This document shows, piece after piece, positions 31,209 to 42,016 of a DNA stretch of 64,000 nt. The notes under the pieces were generated by a model. That model made no database searches. It saw only the letters and a program-made list of their open reading frames with translations, and was not told where the DNA came from. Location of the stretch: IMG/VR virus record IMGVR_UViG_3300037346_000419, positions 17,327 through 81,326 of that record; one strand, given 5' to 3'. The DNA is from a virus. Each line of letters opens with the position of its first letter. Within the stretch, counting starts at the first letter, position 1. The translations under genes and the position numbers were made by a program.

Positions 31209-31764
31209 AATAGAAGGTAAATTAATATTTCCAAATGAAGAGACTCTATTAATAGAACCTTTCAAAACTATATGGAAAAGAGATAAGTCAAAAAATAAAG
31301 AGTTTGCTATTGAAGATTTTGCTTACATAGAGTTTATGACTTCTATGAAAAAGAGTAATCCTTATAAGCAATATCCTGAAGAGAGAAAGGAAAAAGTTAT
31401 ACTTGAAGAAATTATAACTAGGAAAGATTGGACTCCAGATGATTTAATAAAAGAAGGTATAGATAAGTTAATCAAATTTCAAAAAGAAGCATCAACTACA
31501 TATAATTATTATATAGCAGCTAAGACTGCTGCTGAAGGAATGCAAAAATTCTTTCTTGAAGTGGATGTAACAGAAGTAAATGAGAAAACAAGAAATCCTA
31601 TTTATAAACCTAGAGATATTACTTCAGCTTTAAATGATACTGAAAAAGTATTAAGTAATCTAAAAGCATTAGAAAAGAAAGTAGAAGAAGAGTTGTATGA
31701 AGAAACAAAAAACAGAAGTGACAAACAAATTAGTCCTTTTGCTAACCGAAACAGTTTAAAATAA
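31192..31764 (+). CDS. Hypothetical protein upstream of terminase genes (190 aa)
   Basis: This 190-residue helical protein (FIEFMTSMKKSNPYKQYPEER; RNPIYKPRDITSALNDTEKVL) lies two genes before TerL. Size, helical content and position would suit a small terminase or packaging accessory, but no DNA-binding motif is clear. The start overlaps the upstream gene by 17 bases. Confidence 0.5.
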   Translation: MSFLFKIEGKLIFPNEETLLIEPFKTIWKRDKSKNKEFAIEDFAYIEFMTSMKKSNPYKQYPEERKEKVILEEIITRKDWTPDDLIKEGIDKLIKFQKEASTTYNYYIAAKTAAEGMQKFFLEVDVTEVNEKTRNPIYKPRDITSALNDTEKVLSNLKALEKKVEEELYEETKNRSDKQISPFANRNSLK

Positions 31765-31765
31765 T

Positions 31766-32938
31766 ATGATAAGTAAGTGGAGTATATACGATAAAATAAT
31801 TGAAGATACAGTTCTCGATGGAGATTCTAGGTCTTGGAATACAATAGCAAGAGACATATTTAAAAGTCAAAATAAAAAATTTATTAGAAAAGATGTAGAT
31901 TTATTTAGAACTTATATAAAAAGAAAAGTTTTAAGAAATAGAAATACTATTATAGATGATACTTTAGATAAAATAAATTTAGAGGAAAAAGATTGGAGTA
32001 TAGGGTGGATAAAAGAAAAAGGTATATCTTTATTAGTTAAAAATCCTAAAGGGGGAGTAGGAATATCTCTTGAACAAATGAGAGAAGATTTTGTAAAAGA
32101 AATGATAGAGTATTCTCCTAACTATGATGCACCTATATTAGATAAAGTAGAAGAAGCTCACTTATTAACTATAGACATAGCTGATTTACATATAGGTAAA
32201 TTATCTACTATAAGTGAACATGGAGAAACATATAATGTAAGTGTAGCTGTTGACAGAGCATTGACTGCTGTCATGTCTTTAGTTGACAAAGCTAGTGGTT
32301 ATAATATTGAACAAGTATTATTTGTTATAGGAAATGATGTTTTACACACAGATAATATAAACAGGCAAACTACAAATGGAACAAATCAAGATACAGATGG
32401 CACTTGGTATGATAATTTTAAAATGGCTAGAAACCTATATGTATCTATCTTAGAATATTTAAGTCGCAAGTTTAAAGTGCATGTAGTACATAATCCTAGT
32501 AATCATGATTTTGTAAGTGGTTATATGTTAGCTGATTCAGTGTATAGTTGGTTACATAAAAATAAAAATATTACTTGGGATATATCTACTAGACATAGAA
32601 AATATTATAAGTATGGAGTTAATTTAATTGGAACATCTCATGGAGATGGTGCAGCTTTAGATAAATTACCATTATTAATGGCTGAAGAAGCTAAAGAAAT
32701 GTGGGGTACAACAATATTTAGATGTATATTTTTACATCATTTACATCACATGAAAAAATATAAATTTCAAACAGGAGCTGATTTTCCTGGAGTGACAGTT
32801 GAATATTTAAGAAGTCCAAGTGGTTCAGATAGTTGGCATCATAAAAATGGGTATCAACATGCTCCAAAAGCTATAGAAGCTTTTATTAATAGTTATAAAA
32901 ATGGGCCTGTAGCTAAATTAATACATATGTTTAGATAA
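31766..32938 (+). CDS. Calcineurin-like metallophosphoesterase
   Basis: This 390-residue protein has metallophosphoesterase motifs in order: DIADLHIGKLS (D-x-H), VIGNDVLHTDN (GN/GD-like), NPSNHDFVSGY (the GNHD equivalent) and, near the end, GTSHGDG and FLHHLHHMKK (metal-binding histidines). The N-terminal ~110 residues look like an HTH-containing region (SWNTIARDIFKSQNKKF). Such genes sit directly upstream of TerL in several crAss-like phages in my recollection. The stop overlaps the TerL start by one base. Confidence 0.72.
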   Translation: MISKWSIYDKIIEDTVLDGDSRSWNTIARDIFKSQNKKFIRKDVDLFRTYIKRKVLRNRNTIIDDTLDKINLEEKDWSIGWIKEKGISLLVKNPKGGVGISLEQMREDFVKEMIEYSPNYDAPILDKVEEAHLLTIDIADLHIGKLSTISEHGETYNVSVAVDRALTAVMSLVDKASGYNIEQVLFVIGNDVLHTDNINRQTTNGTNQDTDGTWYDNFKMARNLYVSILEYLSRKFKVHVVHNPSNHDFVSGYMLADSVYSWLHKNKNITWDISTRHRKYYKYGVNLIGTSHGDGAALDKLPLLMAEEAKEMWGTTIFRCIFLHHLHHMKKYKFQTGADFPGVTVEYLRSPSGSDSWHHKNGYQHAPKAIEAFINSYKNGPVAKLIHMFR

Positions 32939-35900
32939 TGGAAGATTATTTAGAAGGAAAATTAGACTCAATTAGAAACCCTCAAGGAATTTGGATTAAT
33001 TCTTCTGTTTTTCAAGAAGCAGGAAAAGAATTTATAAAGAAAGGATATTATTGTCCTGACCCTTGGGGTTCTCCTGCTTGGTTTAATTTTTGGACTAAAG
33101 AAAGAGAAAGAATAATAAATGGTTACTCAGTAGGAGGAGTAAAGATTACAGGAGACCATTATTTTTATTTAAATTATTGTCCTATTCAAAAAGTTGAGAA
33201 TACTTCTGGTCATAAGTCTGATAAAGTAAAAGGTTTTCCTGATTTTTGGGATGGAGATTATAATTACTTTTGGGTTAGAGAAATAGCAAGAAATGGAGTT
33301 GTTGACTCTATATATTCTGAAGGTGGAGAAGAAAGTGAAAAGATATTTAGTTTAAATTCTTTAGAAAAAACAGTAGCTTTAAAAAGATTATTTAAAGGTC
33401 TTCATTTAGAAGTAAAAATTGAAACAAATTTTTTAAATGGAGGTTTTAATCTTATTGTGGGAAAATCCAGGAGAAAGGGTTATCAACTTCCTCATTCTGA
33501 GGTAGTTATGACACCTTTTGGTAAGAAGACAATGGGTGATATAAAAGTTGGGGACATTGTTTCAACCCCCACAGGAGAAGCTAACATATTAGAAGTTTAT
33601 CCTCAAGGATTAGATGATGTTTATAAAGTTACACTTTTTGATGGAAGAGAAGTTAGATGTGGAAAAGAACACTTATGGAAAATATTTTCACAATCTTTTA
33701 GAAAAAATTACAGACAAGAAAAAGTAGTACAAACTGATTTTTTATTAAATGAAAAATTAAAAACTAAAAAAGGTTATAAGTGGTTTCTACCAATAAATGA
33801 AAAAGTTATAAATAAAAATATAAAAGCTCTTCCAATACCTGCTTATACTTTAGGGTGTATTTTAGGGGATGGTAATGTAACTAAACAATTAAAAATATCT
33901 GGAGCTGATGAACAAATATTTGACAATATTATAAGTGAGTTAGGAAATAAATATTACTTTAAAGATTCGTACTTATATAACAAACAATTAAAATATAATT
34001 TCACAAAAGAAGAAATTAAAGATTATAAAAGAAAAAACTTATTAAGTAAGTTTACCAGCCCTTTTAATCCTCTATTTATAAAATTAAAAAATTTAAAGTT
34101 AAATTATAAATCTGATTTTAAATATATCCCTGATGTATATAAATATCATAGCTCTATAGAAGATAGATATAAATTAGTCAAGGGCTTAATGGATACTGAT
34201 GGCTCTATAAATGAAAATGGTGCATCTACTTTTGGAAATGTTTCTAAAAAATTAGTAGAAGATTTACAGGAAGTTTTATATTCTTTAGGTATAACTTCTA
34301 CCCTCAGAAAAAGAAAAGATGATTTATTTATTATTTATATAAATACTAACAAAAATATATTTGGAATAGATAGAAAAATAAATAGAGTAAAAAATAAAGA
34401 ATGTAGAAAATTTATACCAATAGTTAAAGTAGAAAAATTACAACAAAAAGAAGAATCTTCTTGTTTTTTATTAGACTCTGAAGACCATTTATTTTTGACA
34501 AATAAATATGTAGTAACTCATAATAGTTATAAAAATGCTTCTGTTGGTGTAAGAAACTACTTTACAAAACCTGATTCTTTAACTATATTAAATGCTTATG
34601 AAAAAAAGTTCTTGTACCCAAAAGGTATTATGACTATGGCAGTAAGTTATATTAATTTTATTAATAAACACACAGGTTTTATTATGCCAGCAGATGTTGT
34701 TAGTAAAACTGACCACATAAGAGCTTCTTATATTCAATATCAAAATGGAGTTAGAATAGAAGAAGGGTTTATGTCTGAAATAATTGCTTTAACTTGTAAA
34801 GATAACTCAGATGTAAATAGGGGGAAAGATGCAACAGATATTATTATAGAAGAATCAGGAGCATTTGGTACACCTGGATTATTAAAAGCTTTATATTCTG
34901 CATCTGAAGATTGTGTAAAAGCAGGGGCAATTCAAACAGGACAAATAACTATATTTGGAACATCGGGAGATATGGAAGGAGGTACAGCAGATTATGCTGA
35001 TATGTATCAAAGACCTGAAGCTTTTGGTTTATTACCTTTTAATAACATATGGGATAAAGATAGTTATAAACAAAAAGTTGGTTTTTTCCATCCTATTCAA
35101 TGGAATATGGAAGGATTTTATGATTCTGAAGGTAACTCTAATCAAGAAGATGCTAAGAATTTAGAATATGAAGCTAGAAAAAACCTAATTGAAAATGGAG
35201 CTACTTCTGAAGAAATACAAAGAAGACTACAAGAAAAACCTACAAGTCCTAGTGAAGCTTTTTCTGCTATATCTACAAATAATTTCCCTGTAGTTGAATT
35301 AAAAGCTCAATTACATAAAGTCAAAGCTAACAATTGGCAGACTATAAAAGGTGTGCCTGTTACTTTTAAACATGAAAATGGAAAGTTAACAGCTAAACCT
35401 GTACTAGATGGTAAGAAAGAACCTATAACAAGTTTACATAATATACCAATAAATAAAAAAGGATGCGTAGTAATATATGAACAACCTGTTCCAGATGTTC
35501 CTAAAGGACTTTATAAAATTGGTTATGACCCTGTTAGACAAGATGAAGGTTCTTCATTAGCTGCAATAATTGTTTATAAAAGTAAACATATCGGAACAAT
35601 TCATCATAGTATTATAGTTGCTGAATATGTTGGAAGAATGGAGACTCCAGAAGAAATGGATAAGATAGCTGAAACTTTAGCTGATTATTATAACACAACT
35701 ATAATGCATGAAAATGAAGTAACAGGTGTAAAGAATTATTTTAGAAGAATTAAAAGATTAAATCTATTAGCTGCACAACCTGATGCAGTTATTAGTAAAA
35801 ATATAAAGAAATCTAAAGTGGCTAGAGTATATGGATGTCATATGAATACTCAGTTAAAAGATGCAGGAGAAAGATACACAAAAGAGTGGTTATTAACTAT

Positions 35901-36141
35901 ATTAGATTATGATGAAAATGGTAGTCCTATTTATGTTATTGATAAAATATATTCTATAAGATTATTAGAAGAACTTATAAGTTATTACAGAAAAGGTAAC
36001 TTTGATTTACTTTCAGCTTTATTTATGTGTTTATTTCAAGTACAAGAAGAAGAGTTAGGAATAGAGTATAATGAGAAGAAAGAAAATAAAAATGTAAAAC
36101 TACTTTTAGAAATGGCTAAAGATATGCATAAAAAAGCTTAA
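32938..36141 (+). CDS. terL: Large terminase subunit (TerL) with in-frame intein
   Basis: This 1067-residue precursor encodes a 720-residue TerL after removal of an intein at residues 183-529. It is the ATP-driven DNA packaging motor and genome nuclease. Walker A reads VGKSRRKGY-SYKNAS across the insertion. Walker B is DIIIEESGA (about residue 635). The nuclease domain begins YKIGYDPVRQDEGSS (about residue 860) with later acidic residues such as the E of MHENEVTG. The N-terminal half carries the terminase-typical HYFYLNYCPIQ. It lies between the phosphoesterase and portal genes, the standard packaging order. Confidence 0.92.
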   Translation: MEDYLEGKLDSIRNPQGIWINSSVFQEAGKEFIKKGYYCPDPWGSPAWFNFWTKERERIINGYSVGGVKITGDHYFYLNYCPIQKVENTSGHKSDKVKGFPDFWDGDYNYFWVREIARNGVVDSIYSEGGEESEKIFSLNSLEKTVALKRLFKGLHLEVKIETNFLNGGFNLIVGKSRRKGYQLPHSEVVMTPFGKKTMGDIKVGDIVSTPTGEANILEVYPQGLDDVYKVTLFDGREVRCGKEHLWKIFSQSFRKNYRQEKVVQTDFLLNEKLKTKKGYKWFLPINEKVINKNIKALPIPAYTLGCILGDGNVTKQLKISGADEQIFDNIISELGNKYYFKDSYLYNKQLKYNFTKEEIKDYKRKNLLSKFTSPFNPLFIKLKNLKLNYKSDFKYIPDVYKYHSSIEDRYKLVKGLMDTDGSINENGASTFGNVSKKLVEDLQEVLYSLGITSTLRKRKDDLFIIYINTNKNIFGIDRKINRVKNKECRKFIPIVKVEKLQQKEESSCFLLDSEDHLFLTNKYVVTHNSYKNASVGVRNYFTKPDSLTILNAYEKKFLYPKGIMTMAVSYINFINKHTGFIMPADVVSKTDHIRASYIQYQNGVRIEEGFMSEIIALTCKDNSDVNRGKDATDIIIEESGAFGTPGLLKALYSASEDCVKAGAIQTGQITIFGTSGDMEGGTADYADMYQRPEAFGLLPFNNIWDKDSYKQKVGFFHPIQWNMEGFYDSEGNSNQEDAKNLEYEARKNLIENGATSEEIQRRLQEKPTSPSEAFSAISTNNFPVVELKAQLHKVKANNWQTIKGVPVTFKHENGKLTAKPVLDGKKEPITSLHNIPINKKGCVVIYEQPVPDVPKGLYKIGYDPVRQDEGSSLAAIIVYKSKHIGTIHHSIIVAEYVGRMETPEEMDKIAETLADYYNTTIMHENEVTGVKNYFRRIKRLNLLAAQPDAVISKNIKKSKVARVYGCHMNTQLKDAGERYTKEWLLTILDYDENGSPIYVIDKIYSIRLLEELISYYRKGNFDLLSALFMCLFQVQEEELGIEYNEKKENKNVKLLLEMAKDMHKKA
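33484..34524 (+). mobile_element. Intein with LAGLIDADG homing endonuclease in TerL, class 3-like
   Basis: Residues Q183-N529 of the TerL precursor (347 aa) form a Hint/intein module. Block A is QLPHSEVVMTPFG and IKVGDIVSTPTGE, block B is RCGKEHLWKIF, block F is SSCFLLDSEDHLFL and block G is VVTHN before Ser+1. Trp in HLW, Cys in SSCF and Thr in VTHN form the WCT set of class 3 inteins, and residue 1 (Gln) is not a nucleophile, as in that class. Two LAGLIDADG motifs are present: TLGCILGDGNV and LVKGLMDTDGS. It splits the Walker A loop of TerL. Confidence 0.88.
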
Positions 36142-36153
36142 TTTTGTAAAATT

Positions 36154-38601
36154 ATGAATGAAAAGAAAAATCCAAAAAATCAAATGCTTTCTACAAAAGA
36201 GAAAAATGCAGATGACAAAAGGTGGTATAAAGATTTTGCAGATGACTTAGATAGTCAACATAACTCTTTATTATATAGTGAAAACAATAGAAATAGTAGA
36301 ATTTCAGAATTAAAAAGAATGAAAGTCAATTATGATTTATTTAATGACATATTAGATATTTCAGAATTAGCTTATGTGTGTCAACCTTTTGGAGCTAGTG
36401 TAGGAGAACTTCCTGCAAGCATGGTAAATAGAGATATATCTTCTGGAAAGATTAAAGCTATCCTCGGTATGGAAAGTAAAAGACCTTTTGATTGGAAAGT
36501 TGTTGCAGTTAATCGAGAAGCCACAACAAGAAAAGAAGGAATTTATTTTTCTAAAATAAGAGAGTCTGTTGTAAATGATATTATGCAACCTATTAGAGTA
36601 AGAGTAGAACAAGAATCTGAAGAACAAAATAGAGGTAAAGAATTAACTCAAGAAGAAAAAATTAAAATTCAAAAAGAGATTGAAGAGAGAATAAAATCTG
36701 AAACACCTGAAGAAGCAAAAAAGTATATGGAAAGGGAACATCAAGACCCTGCTGAAGTGTTATATCATCAATTACTTGAATATTTAATTGAAAAATGTCA
36801 ATTAAAAAGAAAATTTAATAAAGGTTTTAAACATTTAAATCTAAGTGCATCAGAAATTTATTATGTGGGAATATTAAATAAAGAACCTGAAGCTTGGGTT
36901 GTTAATCCTATGAGATTTTCTTGTGACCCCAATTCTGAAAACGATTTTATTGAAGAAGGAGAGTGGGCTGTATGTGAATATAAAATGTCTCCTTCTATTA
37001 TTATAAAATATTTAGGTGATGAATTATCTGAAGATGAAATAAAAACTATCTATGAATCTTGGCATGGAGATACTGCAATTAACTATAAAGATTTTTTTAG
37101 TATAGATGAAGGATATAATAATTACGATAATAATAATAATATATCTGTATTACACTGTGTTAAAAAATCTTTAAGAGAAGTAGCATTTTTAACTTACTTA
37201 GATGAAAATGATGAAGAGCAAGTAGTGCAAGTTAATGAAGAGTATGAGTTAAATGCTGATGCAGGAGATATTAGTCTAGAATATGAATGGCTACCTGAAG
37301 TTTATGAAGTTTGGAAAATAAAAACTTATGAACCAATTTATGTAAAAGCTAGACCTATACCTGGACAACTAAGAGATATGGATAATTTATATCATTGTCC
37401 TTTACCTTATTATGGTGCAAAAATAGATGCTCTAAACTCTAAAGCTACAGCATTAATGGATAGATTAAGAAACTATCAATATTTTTATAATATTATTAGT
37501 TTTAGAGTAGAGCTGTTGATAGCGTCTGATAAAGGTAAAAAAGTATTAATGAATATAAATACTATACCAGATTCAGCAGGAATTAATATAAAACAGTGGC
37601 AATACTTTATGGAGTCTTCTCCTTATATGTGGTATGACCCAAGTGAAGAAGGTAATTCAGGAGGATATACAGATGCAAGCACTGTAGCTAAAGTAATAGA
37701 TTTATCTTTAATTTCAGACATACAAAAATACATAGACATACTAGAACATATTAGAATTAGTGCAGGAAAAAGTGTAGGTATAACAGATGCAGTAGAGGGG
37801 CAAATAGGGCCAAATGAAGCTGCATCAAATGCTAGACAAAACTTAACACAAACCTCTCATATATTAGAGCCTTACTTTGAGTTGCATAATCATGTTAAAA
37901 AGAATGTGATGCAAGCTTTAATAGAAATGGCTAAAATTACTTATGCAGAACACAAACCTAAAAAATTAACTTATTTATTAGATGATATGTCTTTGAGAAC
38001 TTTAGAATTAGACATAGATTTACTAAGTGAAACTTCAATTGGTTTATTTGTTTCTAATTCTACTAAAGCTGAAGATACTAGACAATTAATGATACAGTTA
38101 GCACATGCAGCTTTACAAACTCAAAAAATTGAATTATCTGATGTTATATCCACTATTAATCAAAGTAGTGCTACTGAAGCTGAAGAAGTTTTAAAGGTTG
38201 CAGAACAAAACAGAAAAGAGTTTGAAATGTCTATGAGTCAACAAAATCAAAAAGCTGCTGCTGAAGAAGCTGAAAGAGAAAGACAAAGAGATAGAGAAAA
38301 ACATGAAGAAAATTTAGAAAAAATTAAATTAAAAGGAGAAATTGATTTAAATAAAGAGATAGTAAAATCTTCTTTAATAGGAGCATCTTTTAATCCTGAC
38401 CAAGATGCAGATAATGATGGTGTGAATGATTTTTTAGAAATAGCTAGAGATGGTCTAAATGCAGAAGTTAAAAGAGAAAATGTAAAACTTCAAAAAGATA
38501 AATTTGAACATCAAAAAGTTGTAGATGATAAAAAATTAAAACAAGTAGATAAAAAGTTAAAAATAGATGCTAAAAAAGCAGAACAAAAAAATAATAGTTA
38601 A
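36154..38601 (+). CDS. Portal protein
   Basis: This 815-residue protein follows TerL by 12 bases and has the size and layout of crAss-like portals. Its clip and stem segments include ISELAYVCQPFGASVGELPAS and NARQNLTQTSHILEP, and a long helical, charged C-terminal barrel (EEAERERQRDREKHEENLEK) is present. It forms the dodecameric ring at one capsid vertex through which TerL packages DNA. A Glu/Lys-rich insertion is present in the N-terminal third (QESEEQNRGKELTQEEKIKI), perhaps a coiled coil. A calcium-binding-like DADNDGVNDF stretch lies near the C-terminus. Confidence 0.82.
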   Translation: MNEKKNPKNQMLSTKEKNADDKRWYKDFADDLDSQHNSLLYSENNRNSRISELKRMKVNYDLFNDILDISELAYVCQPFGASVGELPASMVNRDISSGKIKAILGMESKRPFDWKVVAVNREATTRKEGIYFSKIRESVVNDIMQPIRVRVEQESEEQNRGKELTQEEKIKIQKEIEERIKSETPEEAKKYMEREHQDPAEVLYHQLLEYLIEKCQLKRKFNKGFKHLNLSASEIYYVGILNKEPEAWVVNPMRFSCDPNSENDFIEEGEWAVCEYKMSPSIIIKYLGDELSEDEIKTIYESWHGDTAINYKDFFSIDEGYNNYDNNNNISVLHCVKKSLREVAFLTYLDENDEEQVVQVNEEYELNADAGDISLEYEWLPEVYEVWKIKTYEPIYVKARPIPGQLRDMDNLYHCPLPYYGAKIDALNSKATALMDRLRNYQYFYNIISFRVELLIASDKGKKVLMNINTIPDSAGINIKQWQYFMESSPYMWYDPSEEGNSGGYTDASTVAKVIDLSLISDIQKYIDILEHIRISAGKSVGITDAVEGQIGPNEAASNARQNLTQTSHILEPYFELHNHVKKNVMQALIEMAKITYAEHKPKKLTYLLDDMSLRTLELDIDLLSETSIGLFVSNSTKAEDTRQLMIQLAHAALQTQKIELSDVISTINQSSATEAEEVLKVAEQNRKEFEMSMSQQNQKAAAEEAERERQRDREKHEENLEKIKLKGEIDLNKEIVKSSLIGASFNPDQDADNDGVNDFLEIARDGLNAEVKRENVKLQKDKFEHQKVVDDKKLKQVDKKLKIDAKKAEQKNNS

Positions 38602-38605
38602 AAAG

Positions 38606-38636
38606 TTTGTAATATTAATATTTAACCTTAAATTTG
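38606..38636 (+). promoter_or_regulatory. Promoter before the acidic protein and major capsid gene
   Basis: TTTG at 38606-38609, 19 bases, then TAAATTTG at 38629-38636, matching the Bacteroidetes TTTG-N19-TAnnTTTG consensus exactly. It is 6 bases upstream of the ATG at 38643, giving strong independent expression of the capsid genes. Confidence 0.68.
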
Positions 38637-38642
38637 TAAGCA

Positions 38643-39677
<1,035 letters not shown>

Positions 39678-39697
39678 AATAACATATAAAAATAAAA

Positions 39698-41179
39698 ATG
39701 GCACAATTAATCAACCAACTACAAGTAAGACAGGCTAAGTTCGATTCTACAAGAATGACTGACCTCAATCATTGGAGCAAAAACATGGCCTTAAAACCTG
39801 AAGTTTTTGAAGGCCCAAATCGTGAACTATTTGCATCTAAGACAAACAGTTTAAATTTATCAAAAGGTAATATACTGGAAAGTATATTTGGTTTAAGTAA
39901 AACTAAATACATTGATGATTTAACTTGGTCTTGGAAAATGAAAGCAAAAGGTTACAGACCTATCACTATTCTTGAAAACAGAACCACAGCTAATCCATCA
40001 ACTCCAGGTAAATTTCGTTTACCAATAGTTGTTTTAGTAGATTCTGATTTAGGAGCAATTGGAGAATCTTGGGGGCCAGGCTCTTCTGATAAATCTCAAG
40101 TTGTTGTTATCAAAAATAAAGTAAAAGAATCTAGAGGTTATGTTTACACTTTGCAAACATATACTGATAGTAATGAACATTATATTAAGCCAAATTATTT
40201 AGCTGCTGGTCAAAAGTGGACTAGAATGTATTCTATTCGTGGAGAAGCTGCTGAAAGTGGTGGACACACTGAAATGTCTACAGACATTGAGTACAAAAAC
40301 AATTTGGTTAAACTTCGTAAACAATATCAAGTTACTGATTTTGGTGCACAAGCTGTATTAGAAATTGCTTTTTCTGATGAAAATGGTAAAGTTTATCGTT
40401 CTTGGATGGATATGCAAGAAGCTGAATATCAAATGGCTATGAATAAAGAAGTTGCTATGTTAGCAATGTATTCTAGACTTAGTGATACTCCAATGACTGA
40501 CCCTGATAGTGGTTATCCTATTGTTCCTGGAGCAGGTTTGCAACAGCAAATAGGTTTTGGTGGTAATGTTGAAAGATTTACTACTATGTCTGCTGAATTA
40601 ATTGAAGCTTTTTTTGATAAGATGGTTTATTCTCGTATTAGCCCAGGTGATTTAGGCCAAGTAATTGGTTTTTCTGGACACTATGGTATGAAAGAATTTG
40701 CTAAAGCTCTTGATATTTGGACAGGTGGAAAAGCTATTGTTAGAAATAGTGAAGACTTTTTAGCTAAAGATGCAGAAGGAGTTAATAAAAATTCTTTAAG
40801 AACAGGGTATCAATTTACTGAATATGCTTTACCTAATGGTGGAACATTTAAGTTAGTTCATAATCCTATGAATGATGATAAATCAATTCACAGAGATATT
40901 GACCCTCTAACAGGTTATCCTAAAGAGTCTCAAAGAATTACTATTCTTGATGTTACTGGTGGTAATGGTCAGTCTATTAACTCTAAAGATAACATCTGCC
41001 TTGTTAGAAAAAACAAAGTAGCAGGTACAACTATTGTTGAAGGTAGAGTAGGCCCAGGTGGAATACCAACTGGCTCAAATGCTAAACATTCAGGAGATTA
41101 CTACAGAGTAGATATATCTGATAGTATCGGAGTTCAAATTACTGATTCAACTTGTACAGGAGAATTAGTTAAAGCATAG
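39698..41179 (+). CDS. Major capsid protein
   Basis: This 493-residue protein matches the crAss-like MCP in length and pattern. It starts MAQLINQLQVRQAKFDST, then has WSWKMKAKGYRPITILEN and the HK97-type E-loop and P-domain segments (FRLPIVVLVDSD; WTRMYSIRGEA). A central long helix (LNAG-like AEYQMAMNKEVAMLAMYSRL) and an A-domain with FDKMVYSRISPGDLGQVIGFSGHYG follow. Codon use is less AT-biased (CGT, GGC used) than its neighbours, as expected of a highly expressed gene. An A/T-only leader precedes the ATG. It ends in TAG, evidence that TAG is a stop here. Confidence 0.87.
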   Translation: MAQLINQLQVRQAKFDSTRMTDLNHWSKNMALKPEVFEGPNRELFASKTNSLNLSKGNILESIFGLSKTKYIDDLTWSWKMKAKGYRPITILENRTTANPSTPGKFRLPIVVLVDSDLGAIGESWGPGSSDKSQVVVIKNKVKESRGYVYTLQTYTDSNEHYIKPNYLAAGQKWTRMYSIRGEAAESGGHTEMSTDIEYKNNLVKLRKQYQVTDFGAQAVLEIAFSDENGKVYRSWMDMQEAEYQMAMNKEVAMLAMYSRLSDTPMTDPDSGYPIVPGAGLQQQIGFGGNVERFTTMSAELIEAFFDKMVYSRISPGDLGQVIGFSGHYGMKEFAKALDIWTGGKAIVRNSEDFLAKDAEGVNKNSLRTGYQFTEYALPNGGTFKLVHNPMNDDKSIHRDIDPLTGYPKESQRITILDVTGGNGQSINSKDNICLVRKNKVAGTTIVEGRVGPGGIPTGSNAKHSGDYYRVDISDSIGVQITDSTCTGELVKA

Positions 41180-41189
41180 AATTAATTAT

Positions 41190-42014
41190 ATGAGTTTAAA
41201 AGAAAATTTAATAATTGAAATTCGACCCATTCCAGGTAGAGATGGTATCCGAAAGTTTTCTGAAAATTTAGAATACTTTTCTGGAAGCCACACTATATCT
41301 GCTTTTGTTGACCCTGTAACAAGAAAGTTTGCTACAGGGTTATCAGAAGAAGACATTGCATATTTAAAGGATAATAACTTTCCTTATGATATTGATAATA
41401 ACTACACAGGTAAAGAGCCACATCCTTTTTGGGAAAGTCAGTTAATAAAAACTGATTTAAAAAATGGCCCTATATTTTTATATCCATCTAAAAGTTTAAT
41501 TGATTTCATTAAGTATAAATACTTACTTGTAAACGATTATATTTATAAATCAGAAAAAGAACTAGAAAGTGGGTCTAAAAGTGAAGCTACTCATTATATC
41601 TATAATGAAAGTGAAGAATTAGCTACAAAAGCTACAACTTTAAATAAAAAGAATAATTTACTTGCAAAAGTAAATGATTTAAGTCCACAAAGAAAAAGAG
41701 ATTTAATTCTTATCATATTAAACGAAGTTACTGAGAATAAAGATGAAAATTATTTAGTAGTTAGATTTGATGATATACTAAATAATAAAGACAACTCTAA
41801 ACAATTAGAAACTTTATTAAATAGAAAAGAAGAAGAAACCACTTTAGCTGCGGAAATTAAACTAGCTATTCAAAAAAATGTCTTACAAAGAACTAAGCAA
41901 GGAATATTTTACTTTGAAAATAACTTAGGTTATGGAGAAGAAGATGTTTTTACTTTCTTAAACAAAAAAGAAAATCAAGAAATTTTAATAAACATTAAAG
42001 AAAAATTACAATAA
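41190..42014 (+). CDS. Virion-associated hypothetical protein (274 aa)
   Basis: This 274-residue protein follows the MCP by 10 bases. It begins IIEIRPIPGRDGIRKFSENLEYF and is helical and charged in the second half (LSPQRKRDLILIILNEV). The position right after the capsid gene is held in crAss-like phages by a head accessory protein. I recognise no domain. Confidence 0.55.
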   Translation: MSLKENLIIEIRPIPGRDGIRKFSENLEYFSGSHTISAFVDPVTRKFATGLSEEDIAYLKDNNFPYDIDNNYTGKEPHPFWESQLIKTDLKNGPIFLYPSKSLIDFIKYKYLLVNDYIYKSEKELESGSKSEATHYIYNESEELATKATTLNKKNNLLAKVNDLSPQRKRDLILIILNEVTENKDENYLVVRFDDILNNKDNSKQLETLLNRKEEETTLAAEIKLAIQKNVLQRTKQGIFYFENNLGYGEEDVFTFLNKKENQEILINIKEKLQ

Positions 42015-42016
42015 TC

